This document shows, one piece after another, positions 8,600-16,949 of a stretch of DNA of 64,000 nt. The translations under genes were made by a program, and so were the position numbers. The stretch is from contig CAMXSH010000002.1 of the NCBI GenBank assembly GCA_947246475.1, positions 1 to 64,000 of the forward strand, in the 5' to 3' direction. The notes below the pieces were generated by a model. It did not search any database. It was not told the origin of the DNA and saw only the letters and a program-made list of their open reading frames with translations. This DNA comes from an uncultured Roseburia sp. (GTDB taxonomy: Bacteria; Bacillota; Clostridia; Lachnospirales; Lachnospiraceae). Position 1 is the first letter of the stretch, and each line of letters begins with the position of its first letter.

Positions 8600-8735
8600 G
8601 CTTTGAGCCACGCATTCCAGGAAAGATATGTTCCTGCGTGCTGGCACGCAGAGGGACATATCTTTCCTGGAATATGCGGCGAATGCCGCGATGATGAGTG
8701 CCACGGAGTGGCACGAAGAATGCGGGGCTCAAAGC
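8600..8735 (+). repeat. Hairpin-dense element with 10-bp terminal inverted repeats in the trp leader
   Basis: GCTTTGAGCC at 8600-8609 is inverted at 8726-8735 (GGCTCAAAGC). Inside are CGCATTC/GAATGCG, CCAGGAAAGATATGT/ACATATCTTTCCTGG, TGCGTGC/GCACGCA, GCGGC/GCCGC and GTGCCAC/GTGGCAC, so almost the whole element can fold. It has no coding capacity; the overlapping ORFs in the track are products of the repeats. It resembles a MITE- or REP-like element and lies between the T-box terminator and trpE. Confidence 0.75.
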
Positions 8736-8801
8736 GTAGAGAGAAGAGCAGCGGCGAATGCCGCGATGATGAGTGCCACGGAGTGGCACGAAGAATGCGG
8801 G
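8676..8801 (+). repeat. Two identical 51-bp direct repeats with internal palindromes
   Basis: Bases 8676-8726 and 8751-8801 are identical over 51 bp (GCGGCGAATGCCGC, then GTGCCACGGAGTGGCAC, ending GAAGAATGCGGG). Each contains two perfect short hairpins. The first copy is the right part of the inverted-repeat element; the second is outside it, 54 bp before trpE. Confidence 0.9.
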
Positions 8802-8854
8802 CGATTCCATAAAATGTACCTCATGAATCCAGACAAAGAATGGAGGAATGAAGG

Positions 8855-10336
8855 ATGAAAAATCAAGACAATGTGTTACAACAGATCAAAAGTTACGCCG
8901 GGGAGTATGATATAGTTCCCATCCGAAAAGAAATCTTCGCAGACATTATCACCCCCATCGGGCTGCTGCGAAAGATTGCAGCAAAAAACAAACGTTTTTA
9001 TCTGCTGGAAAGCGTGGAAGGAGGAGAGAAATGGGGGCGTTATTCTTTCCTTGGCTATGATCCGGTCATGCGGGTATCCTGTTATAAAAAGTTGGTGACA
9101 GTGGAAAAACAGGGAAAAAAGAAGACCATCGAGACAGAAGATTCCCTGGCTGCAGTCCGGGAGATATTGAAAGATTACCGGTCACCTAAGCTGGATGGAA
9201 TGCCGCCCTTTACCGGGGGATTCGTAGGGTATTTTGCCTATGCCATGATCGCCCACGCGGAGCCGAAGCTGGACATCAGGCGGGGAGAATTTAATGACTA
9301 TGATCTGATGTTGTTTGATAAAGTGATCGCCTATGACCAGTTGAAACAGAAAATTGTGGTGGTGGCGAATGTCAGCACCAAAGGAGATATAGAGAAACAT
9401 TATAAACAGGCAGAGAGGGAGATCGAAAATATGATTACCATGATCCGTTCTGATGTGGAGATAGAGGAGGAGCCTTTCTGTGAGAATGTGGAATTTATAT
9501 GCAATGTGACAAAAGAAGAATATGAAAATATTGTAGAGAAAACCAAAGAGTACATCCGGGAGGGAGATATTTTCCAGGCGGTAGTGTCAAGACGGTTTGT
9601 CTGCGATTATAAGGGAAGCCTCATCAATCCGTACCGGGTGCTGAGGACCACCAATTCCTCTCCATATATGGTATATATGAATATGGATGATCTGGAGATC
9701 ATGAGCACTTCACCAGAGACACTGGTGCGGCTGCAGGATGGAAGGCTTACGACATTTCCGGTGGCGGGCTCCAGACCCCGGGGCAAAAATGAGGAAGAGG
9801 ACAGCATGCTTGAAGAAGAGCTGCTCCTTGACGAAAAAGAATTGTCTGAGCACAATATGCTGGTGGATCTGGGACGGAATGATCTGGGGAGGATCTCGGA
9901 GTTTTCTTCGGTGGAGGTGACAGAATACAAGATGATCCATAAATATTCAAAGATCATGCATATCTGTTCCCAGGTGGAAGGAAATATCCGCCCAGACTGT
10001 GATGCACTGGACGCTGTCCGTTCTGTCCTGCCGGCGGGAACCCTTTCTGGTGCACCGAAGATCCGTGCCTGTGAGATCATTGATGAGCTGGAGAATGAGC
10101 CGAGAGGAATCTACGGCGGCGCACTGGGATATATCGATTTTAGCGGAGATCTTGATACCTGTATCGCCATCCGTATGGCGGTAAAAAAGAAGGGTAAAGT
10201 ATATGTCCAGGCAGGAGGAGGGATCGTGGCTGACAGCCAGCCCCATTTGGAATATGAAGAATCTGCCAACAAAGCAAAGGCAGTTATGGAAGCAATTAGG
10301 AACGGGCAAATGGATTCGTGCCCTCTGGTTAACTGA
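8855..10336 (+). CDS. trpE: Anthranilate synthase component I
   Basis: The 493-residue enzyme converts chorismate to anthranilate with ammonia from TrpG. The chorismate-binding domain fills the C-terminal half (FQAVVSRRF, SPETLVRL, GSRPRGK, DLGRNDLGR, LPAGTLSGAPK). LLES at residues 50-53 is the N-terminal motif associated with tryptophan feedback binding. The ATG follows GGAGGAATGAAGG. It is the first gene of trpEGDCFBA, under the Trp T-box, so expression responds to tRNA-Trp charging and activity probably to tryptophan itself. Confidence 0.97.
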   Translation: MKNQDNVLQQIKSYAGEYDIVPIRKEIFADIITPIGLLRKIAAKNKRFYLLESVEGGEKWGRYSFLGYDPVMRVSCYKKLVTVEKQGKKKTIETEDSLAAVREILKDYRSPKLDGMPPFTGGFVGYFAYAMIAHAEPKLDIRRGEFNDYDLMLFDKVIAYDQLKQKIVVVANVSTKGDIEKHYKQAEREIENMITMIRSDVEIEEEPFCENVEFICNVTKEEYENIVEKTKEYIREGDIFQAVVSRRFVCDYKGSLINPYRVLRTTNSSPYMVYMNMDDLEIMSTSPETLVRLQDGRLTTFPVAGSRPRGKNEEEDSMLEEELLLDEKELSEHNMLVDLGRNDLGRISEFSSVEVTEYKMIHKYSKIMHICSQVEGNIRPDCDALDAVRSVLPAGTLSGAPKIRACEIIDELENEPRGIYGGALGYIDFSGDLDTCIAIRMAVKKKGKVYVQAGGGIVADSQPHLEYEESANKAKAVMEAIRNGQMDSCPLVN

Positions 10337-10374
10337 ATGCAGCAGATGTGGTTGTTTGTGGAAAGGAGAGACAC

Positions 10375-11004
10375 ATGGTATTATTGATCGATAATTACGA
10401 CAGCTTTTCTTACAATCTGGTGCAGCTTGTGGGAGAACTGGATCCGGACATCCGGGTGGTGCGCAGCGATGAATGCAGGGTGGAGGAAATAAAAAAATGG
10501 GAACCTTCCCATATTATCCTTTCACCGGGACCGGGGCACCCAAAAGATGCAGGGGTGTGCGAGGAAGTGGTGCGAAAATTAAAAGGAATTGTTCCAATCC
10601 TTGGCGTATGTCTGGGACATCAAGGGATCTGTGAAGTATTTGGCGCGAAGATCTGCTATGCCGGACAGCTGATGCATGGGAAAAAAAGTAATGTCTGGAT
10701 CGAGCATACCGATGCCCTTTTTAGAGGGCTTCCTGAGCGGATCGATGTGGCGAGGTATCACTCCCTGATCGCAGACAGGGATACGATTCCCAGGGAGCTG
10801 AAAGTTATATCGGTGGACGACAGGAACGAAGTGATGGCGGTGAGACACCGGGAATACCCATTGTATGGGCTTCAGTTTCATCCGGAGTCGATTTTGACAC
10901 CGGATGGCAAAGTGATAATAGAGAATTTTTTGAAAATGAACGCATTTTCCAGGAAGGCAGGAGAAAGGATGGGTGACGGATATGATCAAAGAGGCATTGC
11001 ATGA
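10375..11004 (+). CDS. trpG: Anthranilate synthase component II, glutamine amidotransferase
   Basis: A 209-residue class I glutamine amidotransferase: MVLLIDNYDSF start, oxyanion SPGPGHP, nucleophile Cys79 in GVCLGHQ, and the catalytic His/Glu in FHPES. It feeds ammonia to TrpE. The ORF track begins at 10348, but GAAAGGAGAGACACATG fixes the start at 10375. It is a stand-alone subunit, not fused to TrpD. Its 3' end overlaps trpD by about 30 bp, implying coupled translation. Confidence 0.95.
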   Translation: MVLLIDNYDSFSYNLVQLVGELDPDIRVVRSDECRVEEIKKWEPSHIILSPGPGHPKDAGVCEEVVRKLKGIVPILGVCLGHQGICEVFGAKICYAGQLMHGKKSNVWIEHTDALFRGLPERIDVARYHSLIADRDTIPRELKVISVDDRNEVMAVRHREYPLYGLQFHPESILTPDGKVIIENFLKMNAFSRKAGERMGDGYDQRGIA

Positions 11005-11992
11005 AGTGATAAATGGAAGAGATATAAATTATGATATGGCGAAAGAGGTAATGAAAGAAATTATGTCAGGAGAGGCTACTGACATACAGATGGCGTCTTA
11101 CCTGACAGCACTGCGGATGAAGGGAGAGACGATCACGGAGATCACAGCATCAGCGCAGGTGATGCGGGATATGGCGGCAAAACTTGAGCCTGCCTGCGAA
11201 GTACTGGAGATCGTGGGAACCGGCGGAGATGAGGCGGGAACGTTCAATATTTCCACTACGGCGGCATTTGTGATCGCAGCTGCCGGCATTCCGGTAGCAA
11301 AACATGGGAACCGCAGTGTTTCCAGTAAAAGCGGGGCAGCAGATGTACTGGAAAGCCTTGGCGCGGATATTATGATCGATGTGGAGAAAAACCGGAAAGT
11401 ACTAGACAACACAAAGATGAGTTTTTTATTTGCCCAGTATCATCATTCTTCCATGAAAAATGTGGGACCGGTCAGAAAAGGGATGGGGGAGAGAACGATC
11501 TTTAATATTCTCGGTCCGCTGACTAACCCGGCGGGGGCGGCGATACAGCTTCTCGGTGTATATGACCGGTCGCTGGTAGAAAAGCTGGCAGAGGTGCTCA
11601 GCAATCTTGGGGTAAAACGCGGTATGGTGGTGTGTGGAAGCGATGGTCTGGATGAGATCACGTTGACGGGCCCTACCCACTGCTGCGAGATCCGGGAGGG
11701 GAAACTCACTTCCTTTGACATCACTCCGGAACAGTTTGGTTTGAAGCCTTGTCAGAAGGAAGAACTGGTGGGGGGCGCACCGGAGGAAAATGCCCAGATC
11801 ACAAGAGATATCCTTTCCGGAAAGGAAACTGGGGCAAAGCGGGACATTGTTCTTTTAAATGCCGGCGTGTCGATATATCTTGGTACACCAGGAATTACGA
11901 TGGAGGAGGGAGTAGGAAAGGCAGCAGAGGTGATAGACTACGGTAAGGCGCTGGCTAAAATGGAAGAGTTTATAAGTGCCAGCAGACAGTGA
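10973..11992 (+). CDS. trpD: Anthranilate phosphoribosyltransferase
   Basis: The 339-residue enzyme transfers phosphoribosyl from PRPP to anthranilate. The diagnostic motifs are VGTGGDEAGTFNIST (PRPP/magnesium site), KHGNRSVSSKSGAADVLE, and VGPVRKGMGERTIFNILGPLTNP. The GTG at 10973 has AGGAG 9 bp upstream; an ATG three codons later (10982, MIKEALHEV) is an alternative start closer to the family norm. Either way it overlaps trpG. Confidence 0.95.
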   Translation: MTDMIKEALHEVINGRDINYDMAKEVMKEIMSGEATDIQMASYLTALRMKGETITEITASAQVMRDMAAKLEPACEVLEIVGTGGDEAGTFNISTTAAFVIAAAGIPVAKHGNRSVSSKSGAADVLESLGADIMIDVEKNRKVLDNTKMSFLFAQYHHSSMKNVGPVRKGMGERTIFNILGPLTNPAGAAIQLLGVYDRSLVEKLAEVLSNLGVKRGMVVCGSDGLDEITLTGPTHCCEIREGKLTSFDITPEQFGLKPCQKEELVGGAPEENAQITRDILSGKETGAKRDIVLLNAGVSIYLGTPGITMEEGVGKAAEVIDYGKALAKMEEFISASRQ

Positions 11993-11999
11993 GGTGAAC

Positions 12000-12791
12000 A
12001 TGATTTTAGATGAAATAGCGGCAGCCACTAAAAAACGAGTGGAAGCCTGCAAACAGAAGATTTCACTGGAGGAGATGAAGCGTAAGGCCCGCTCGCTGCC
12101 TGTGAGGGCTGAATTTCCCTTTGAGAACCCCCTGCAAAGCGGAAGGGCAGCATTTATCTGTGAGATCAAGAAAGCTTCACCGTCGAAAGGGATCATAGCA
12201 GAAGAGTTTCCTTATGTGGATATTGCCAGAGAATATAAAGAAGCGGGGGCAGACAATATATCTGTACTGACGGAACCGGACTATTTTATGGGCAGTACCA
12301 AGTACCTGGAAGAAATCTATCGGAACGTGGATTTGCCACTTCTGCGAAAAGACTTTATCATCGACGAATATATGATCTATGAGGCGAAGGTGATCGGAGC
12401 CAGTGCGGTACTGCTGATCTGCTCACTTCTTCCGGAGACGGTACTCAGGGAGGGGATCAGTTTGTGTGAAAGCCTGGGACTGTCCGCGCTGGTAGAAGTC
12501 CATGATGAGGAAGAGATCCGCAGGGCAGTCCATGCCGGAGCCCGGATCATAGGCGTCAATAACAGGGATCTGAAGACATTTCAGGTGGATATAACGAATT
12601 GCCTGCGGCTTCGGGAAAGGATACCAGAAGATATATTGTTCATAGCAGAGAGCGGGATCCACACCAGAGAAGATATCAAGGCGCTGGAGCGAGGCGGTGT
12701 GAATGGTATTTTGATCGGTGAGACGCTGATGCGCAGCGCCGATAAGAAAAAAACACTGGCAGAGCTGCGGGGAATGGATGTGGGTAAATGA
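12000..12791 (+). CDS. trpC: Indole-3-glycerol-phosphate synthase
   Basis: A 263-residue TIM barrel: FICEIKKASPSKG with the catalytic lysine region, VLTEPDYFMGS, LLRKDFIID, VGVNNRDL-type GVNNRDLKTFQVD, and AESGIHT. It closes the indole ring on carboxyphenylaminodeoxyribulose phosphate. The track start (GTG 11976) is replaced by ATG 12000, which has GAGGTGAAC just before it. It is not fused to TrpF. Its stop overlaps the trpF ATG (ATGA). Confidence 0.95.
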   Translation: MILDEIAAATKKRVEACKQKISLEEMKRKARSLPVRAEFPFENPLQSGRAAFICEIKKASPSKGIIAEEFPYVDIAREYKEAGADNISVLTEPDYFMGSTKYLEEIYRNVDLPLLRKDFIIDEYMIYEAKVIGASAVLLICSLLPETVLREGISLCESLGLSALVEVHDEEEIRRAVHAGARIIGVNNRDLKTFQVDITNCLRLRERIPEDILFIAESGIHTREDIKALERGGVNGILIGETLMRSADKKKTLAELRGMDVGK

Positions 12792-13420
12792 AAGTAAAGA
12801 TTTGTGGTATCCGCAGAGAGAAGGATGTCCTGTATCTCCATGAGGCAATGCCGGATTATGCCGGATTTATCTTTGCGGATACAGAAAGAAGAGTGACAGA
12901 ACATCAGGCCGCTCTCCTGAGACGGCAGCTGGATCCGCGGATTCAAGTATTTGGCGTATTTGTCAATGCGCCGGTAGAAGCCGCAGCAGCACTTGCTGGT
13001 AGGGGGATTATTGATGTGATACAGCTGCATGGGGATGAGACGGAAGGATATATCCGGACGCTCCGCAGTATGACAAAGGCACCTGTGGTCAAAGCGGTAC
13101 GGGTGAAAAATCCAGAGGATATCCTTCAGGCTGACCAGCTGCCGGTGGACCATCTGCTTTTGGATACGTATCACAGAGGGCAGTATGGAGGCACCGGGGA
13201 GACTTTTTCCTGGGAACTGATCCCGGAAGAATTGGAGCATTCCTATCTGCTGGCAGGAGGGCTGAATGTCGAAAATGTCTGTCAGGCACTGTCTGTGGCA
13301 GAAACAAAAGGCCACTGTATCGGAGTCGATGTGAGCGGCGGTGTTGAGACAAATGGAGTAAAAGATAAAGTAAAAATAAAAAAATTAATAGAAACAGTGC
13401 GTTCTTACCGGACGCAGTAG
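12788..13420 (+). CDS. trpF: Phosphoribosylanthranilate isomerase
   Basis: A 210-residue barrel with KICGIRRE (catalytic Cys region), GFIFAD, QLHGDE, LLDTY and LAGGLNVENV. It performs the Amadori rearrangement between the TrpD and TrpC steps. The start overlaps the trpC stop by 4 bp (ATGA), indicating translational coupling. Confidence 0.95.
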   Translation: MKVKICGIRREKDVLYLHEAMPDYAGFIFADTERRVTEHQAALLRRQLDPRIQVFGVFVNAPVEAAAALAGRGIIDVIQLHGDETEGYIRTLRSMTKAPVVKAVRVKNPEDILQADQLPVDHLLLDTYHRGQYGGTGETFSWELIPEELEHSYLLAGGLNVENVCQALSVAETKGHCIGVDVSGGVETNGVKDKVKIKKLIETVRSYRTQ

Positions 13421-13437
13421 AAGGGGAGGACTAGAAG

Positions 13438-14622
13438 ATGTCGAAAGGACGTTTTGGTGTTTATGGCGGACAGTATATACCGGAGACGCTGATGAACGCT
13501 GTGATCGAGCTGGAGGAAGCATATAACAAATATAAGGAAGATCCGGAATTTGTCCATGAATTTCAGGAATTACTGGCAAATTACGTGGGGAGGCCGTCGA
13601 TTCTGTACTTTGCGGACCGGATGACAAAAGAACTTGGCGGTGCAAAGATCTACCTGAAACGGGAGGATCTGAACCATACCGGATCCCATAAGCTGAATAA
13701 TGCACTGGGGCAGGCGCTGCTGGCAAAGAAGATGGGAAAGACCCGTTTGATCGCTGAGACAGGAGCCGGGCAGCACGGGGTGGCGACAGCCACCGTCGCG
13801 GCGCTTCTTGGCATGGAATGCGAAGTATTTATGGGAAAAGAGGATACGGAGCGCCAGGCATTGAATGTATTCCGTATGGAGCTTTTAGGAGCGAAGGTCC
13901 ACGCTGTGACCAGCGGCACCCAGACATTAAAGGATGCTGTGAATGAGACGTTGAGAGAGTGGACGAACCGCATTGAGGACACTCATTATGTGATCGGATC
14001 GGTAATGGGACCGGCGCCATTTCCAGAGATCGTAAGAGATTTTCAAAGCGTCATCGGAAAAGAAATAAAAGAGCAGCTGATGCAGATAGAAGGAAAGCTG
14101 CCGGATGCGGTCATTGCCTGCGTAGGAGGCGGCAGCAATGCCATGGGGGCTTTTTATGAGTTTATCCCGGATGAGACGGTGCGGCTGATCGGCTGTGAGG
14201 CGGCGGGGCACGGTGTGCATACAGATAAAAATGCGGCTACGATTGCCAATGGCAGCATGGGAGTCTTCCATGGAATGAAGTCTTATTTCTGCCAGGATGA
14301 ATACGGTCAGATCGCGCCAGTATATTCCATCTCTGCTGGGCTGGATTATCCGGGGATCGGACCAGAGCACGCATACCTGCATGATACGAAGAGGGCAGAA
14401 TATGTTCCGATTACAGATGAAGAGGCGGTCTCAGCTTTTGAATATCTGTCCAGGACAGAGGGGATCATCCCTGCCATCGAGAGCTCCCATGCTCTTGCTT
14501 ATGCGAGGAAACTGGCGCCCACGATGGCAAAGGACCAGATCATTGTAGTGAATATTTCAGGCAGAGGTGACAAAGATGTGGCGGCGATCGCCAGATACAG
14601 GGGGGTTGATATTTATGAATAA
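13438..14622 (+). CDS. trpB: Tryptophan synthase beta subunit
   Basis: The 394-residue PLP enzyme joins indole and serine. [14 protein letters not shown] opens the protein, Lys85 in HTGSHKLNN binds [11 protein letters not shown] is the substrate loop, and GGGSNAMG binds the phosphate. This is the TrpB1 form that works with TrpA, not TrpB2. A GGGGAGG ribosome site lies upstream. The trpA start overlaps its last codons. Confidence 0.97.
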   Translation: MSKGRFGVYGGQYIPETLMNAVIELEEAYNKYKEDPEFVHEFQELLANYVGRPSILYFADRMTKELGGAKIYLKREDLNHTGSHKLNNALGQALLAKKMGKTRLIAETGAGQHGVATATVAALLGMECEVFMGKEDTERQALNVFRMELLGAKVHAVTSGTQTLKDAVNETLREWTNRIEDTHYVIGSVMGPAPFPEIVRDFQSVIGKEIKEQLMQIEGKLPDAVIACVGGGSNAMGAFYEFIPDETVRLIGCEAAGHGVHTDKNAATIANGSMGVFHGMKSYFCQDEYGQIAPVYSISAGLDYPGIGPEHAYLHDTKRAEYVPITDEEAVSAFEYLSRTEGIIPAIESSHALAYARKLAPTMAKDQIIVVNISGRGDKDVAAIARYRGVDIYE

Positions 14623-15385
14623 AATAGAAGAAGCATTTCAGAATAAAAAAGCATTTATACCATTTATCACAGCAGGAGATCCAGATCTGGAGACCACCGA
14701 AAAGATTCTCTATGCCATGCAGGAAAACGGGGCAGATCTCATAGAGATCGGGATTCCCTTTTCCGACCCAGTAGCAGAGGGTGTTGAGATTCAGCAGGCA
14801 GACGAGAGGGCGCTGTCAGCAGGAACTACGACAGACAAAATATTTGATATGCTGGAAAAAAATAAGGGACGTTTTTATGTCCCTATGGTATTTATGACCT
14901 ATATCAATGTGATCTTTGTATATGGCATCGAAAAATTTGCAAAACGCTGCAGAGAAATTGGCATGGCTGGTGTGATTGTACCGGATATGCCATTTGAGGA
15001 AAAAGAAGAGCTTGATCAGATATTCCGCAGGTATGATCTGGATGTCATTTCCCTTATTGCCCCTACCTCAAAGGAGCGGATCAAGGCGATCGCTGCCGAG
15101 GCAAAGGGATTTGTTTACTGTGTATCCAGCCTGGGTGTGACGGGAGTGCGTGACAGCCTCAGCCAGGGAGTGGCAGAGATGGTCCGCGAGGTAAAGAAAG
15201 TCAATGACATTCCCTGTGCCGTGGGCTTTGGTATCTCTACACCAGAACAGGCGGAGAGCATGGCAGCGGTATCGGATGGAGTGATCGTGGGGAGTGCCAT
15301 CGTCCGCATTGTGGGGGAATATGGAAGAGAGTGTGCGGAAAAAGTAGGAGAGTATGTGCGAAGCATGAAAGCAGCATTAGGATGA
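14615..15385 (+). CDS. trpA: Tryptophan synthase alpha subunit
   Basis: The 256-residue TIM barrel cleaves indole-3-glycerol phosphate and channels indole to TrpB. The start is ATG 14615 (MNKIEEAF), overlapping trpB by 8 bp; the track start at 14567 is inside trpB. Glu44 in LIEIGIPF matches the catalytic Glu of the family. In [10 protein letters not shown] the position normally written as Asp (SDPLADG, Asp60 in Salmonella) is Glu55, a conservative difference at an active-site position. The flexible loop [10 protein letters not shown] is intact. Last gene of the trp operon; no clear T-rich terminator follows. Confidence 0.95.
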   Translation: MNKIEEAFQNKKAFIPFITAGDPDLETTEKILYAMQENGADLIEIGIPFSDPVAEGVEIQQADERALSAGTTTDKIFDMLEKNKGRFYVPMVFMTYINVIFVYGIEKFAKRCREIGMAGVIVPDMPFEEKEELDQIFRRYDLDVISLIAPTSKERIKAIAAEAKGFVYCVSSLGVTGVRDSLSQGVAEMVREVKKVNDIPCAVGFGISTPEQAESMAAVSDGVIVGSAIVRIVGEYGRECAEKVGEYVRSMKAALG

Positions 15386-15627
15386 CCGGATGAATGATAC
15401 ACGGATTGTTCCGCGCTATGTGCTTCCGCAATCCTAAGATACTGATCCTGGCATTATTTGTTCATAAAACTTTCACTTTTATTTTTCAAATAAATGTGTT
15501 AGAATTAAAATTGGTTTTGTTATTATGGTTGTGGGATCATCATAGTGACAGAATACGAACCAAGAAATTAAGCTGCACAGCAGAAGCTGCTGCGCTACCC
15601 TTACAGGGGCGATAGGAGGAAAAAGAA

Positions 15628-16761
15628 GTGAAGAGAAAAGCGGTTGTGATCAGTGCATTTCTGGCAGCATCTCTGATGCTCACAGGATGTTCATGGAATG
15701 ATATTAAGGCGAAGTTTACCGGAGAGGATACTACTGCGCCGGTGGCGAGTGGTTCTGCCATCGTGATCGAGGAATACAATCCAGAGGAATGTGTGACAGT
15801 ACCAGAGTATAAAGGGATAGAAGTAGACTGTAAGATCAGTGATGAGGATCTTCAGGCTGAGATTGATTCTTTTTTGGCAAATAACTCTACAGAAGATAAG
15901 ATCAAAAAGGGAAAATGCAAAAAAGGTGATACAGTAAATATCGATTATGTTGGTAAGGTAGACGGAGAAGCATTTGACAATGGAAGTGCGACGGATCAGA
16001 CCATTATGCTTGGATCTTCTGGTTACATCGATGGGTTTGACGATGGCATTATCGGTATGAAGGTTGGTCAGACCAAAGACATTAACGTAACATTTCCGGA
16101 GGATTACGGCAAGGATGGACAGGATGAAGAGGCGAAAAAGCTGGCAGGAAAACCTGCTGTGTTTACGATCACCCTGAATTATATTTCTGAGACAAAGCTG
16201 CCAGAACTAAATGATAAGCTCGTTTCTGAAAAGACAGATTACAAAACCGTAGCGGAGTATAAAGAGGGTACACGGAATAAGCTGCTGGAAGATAAGAAAA
16301 AAAGCGCAGGACAGACTGCTTATGGAGAAGTAGAACAAAAAGCAGAGGTTAAGAAATATCCGGAAACTCTCGTAGAATCCTGTAAATCCCAGCTGGATGC
16401 ATATTATAAATATACAGCAAAACAGTATGGTTACAGCGATTTTAAGGCGTTTCTTTCCACAATGCAGATGGATGAGGCGACGTACAATGACAATCTGCTG
16501 AAGGCAGCCCAGAGTATTGCCAAGACCCAGATTCTAGCGGAGGCCATTGCCGCAAAAGAAAACATCACGGTGACAGATGATGAGATCAAAGCCGAGATTG
16601 CCAATGTGGCACAACAGGCAGGCCAGGAGGAGGCAGACCTTAAGAAGAATTTTGAAGATCTGTACGGACAGGCGATCACCATTGAAAGATATTATAAAGT
16701 AACACTTCTTACAAACAAGGTTATTGATTTTGTAGGAGAAAATGCAAAGATTGTTGAATAA
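15628..16761 (+). CDS. Trigger-factor-like peptidyl-prolyl isomerase lipoprotein
   Basis: The 377-residue protein begins with a lipoprotein signal (LMLTGC, lipidated Cys21), then an FKBP domain (GDTVNIDYVGKVDGEAFDNG; YIDGFDDGIIGMKVGQT) and a C-terminal domain like that of trigger factor. It lacks the ribosome-binding N-terminal domain, so it is an exported foldase anchored to the membrane, not the ribosomal chaperone. The start is GTG with GGAGGAAAAAGAA before it. A linker (VASGSAIV) follows the lipid anchor. Its own terminator follows. Confidence 0.88.
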   Translation: MKRKAVVISAFLAASLMLTGCSWNDIKAKFTGEDTTAPVASGSAIVIEEYNPEECVTVPEYKGIEVDCKISDEDLQAEIDSFLANNSTEDKIKKGKCKKGDTVNIDYVGKVDGEAFDNGSATDQTIMLGSSGYIDGFDDGIIGMKVGQTKDINVTFPEDYGKDGQDEEAKKLAGKPAVFTITLNYISETKLPELNDKLVSEKTDYKTVAEYKEGTRNKLLEDKKKSAGQTAYGEVEQKAEVKKYPETLVESCKSQLDAYYKYTAKQYGYSDFKAFLSTMQMDEATYNDNLLKAAQSIAKTQILAEAIAAKENITVTDDEIKAEIANVAQQAGQEEADLKKNFEDLYGQAITIERYYKVTLLTNKVIDFVGENAKIVE

Positions 16762-16782
16762 AGACTGATCAATAAAGCGAAG

Positions 16783-16825
16783 ACAGCTGTTTTGAAACCA
16801 GAATGGTATCAAAGCAGCTGTTTTT
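16783..16825 (+). terminator. Intrinsic terminator of the trigger-factor-like gene
   Basis: ACAGCTGTTTTGAAACCA pairs with TGGTATCAAAGCAGCTGT (one or two mismatches) and is followed by T5. Confidence 0.9.
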
Positions 16826-16842
16826 CTCTGTATACATTTTAC

Positions 16843-16872
16843 TTGACATCATTTGGAAGAGAGATGTAAAAT
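16843..16872 (+). promoter_or_regulatory. Promoter of the giant LRR/Big_2 gene
   Basis: TTGACA and TAAAAT with an 18-bp spacer, placing transcription start near 16880 and just ahead of the GC-rich leader. Confidence 0.65.
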
Positions 16873-16882
16873 AAATTATATA

Positions 16883-16928
16883 CGGCGACTAGAAACAGTA
16901 CGACTGCGCGGATTTGCGCCGCCGGGCT
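16883..16928 (+). promoter_or_regulatory. GC-rich hairpin leader ahead of the LRR/Big_2 gene
   Basis: CGGCGAC, 26 bp, GCGCCG and CCGGGCT in order. CGGCG can pair with CGCCG, and an inner GCGC/GCGC stem is possible. The same signature in the same order lies upstream of the Big_2 esterase at 541. No known riboswitch class was recognised. Confidence 0.3.
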
Positions 16929-16949
16929 ACATAAAAAGGAGAAAACTAA

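Noticed and set aside
8603-8858. Track ORFs 8603..8812, 8628..8858 (plus) and 8466..8810 (minus) with repeated peptides such as GECRDDECHGVARRM
   Set aside because: The repeated peptides come from translating the 51-bp palindromic repeat; there is no ribosome site and no family similarity.
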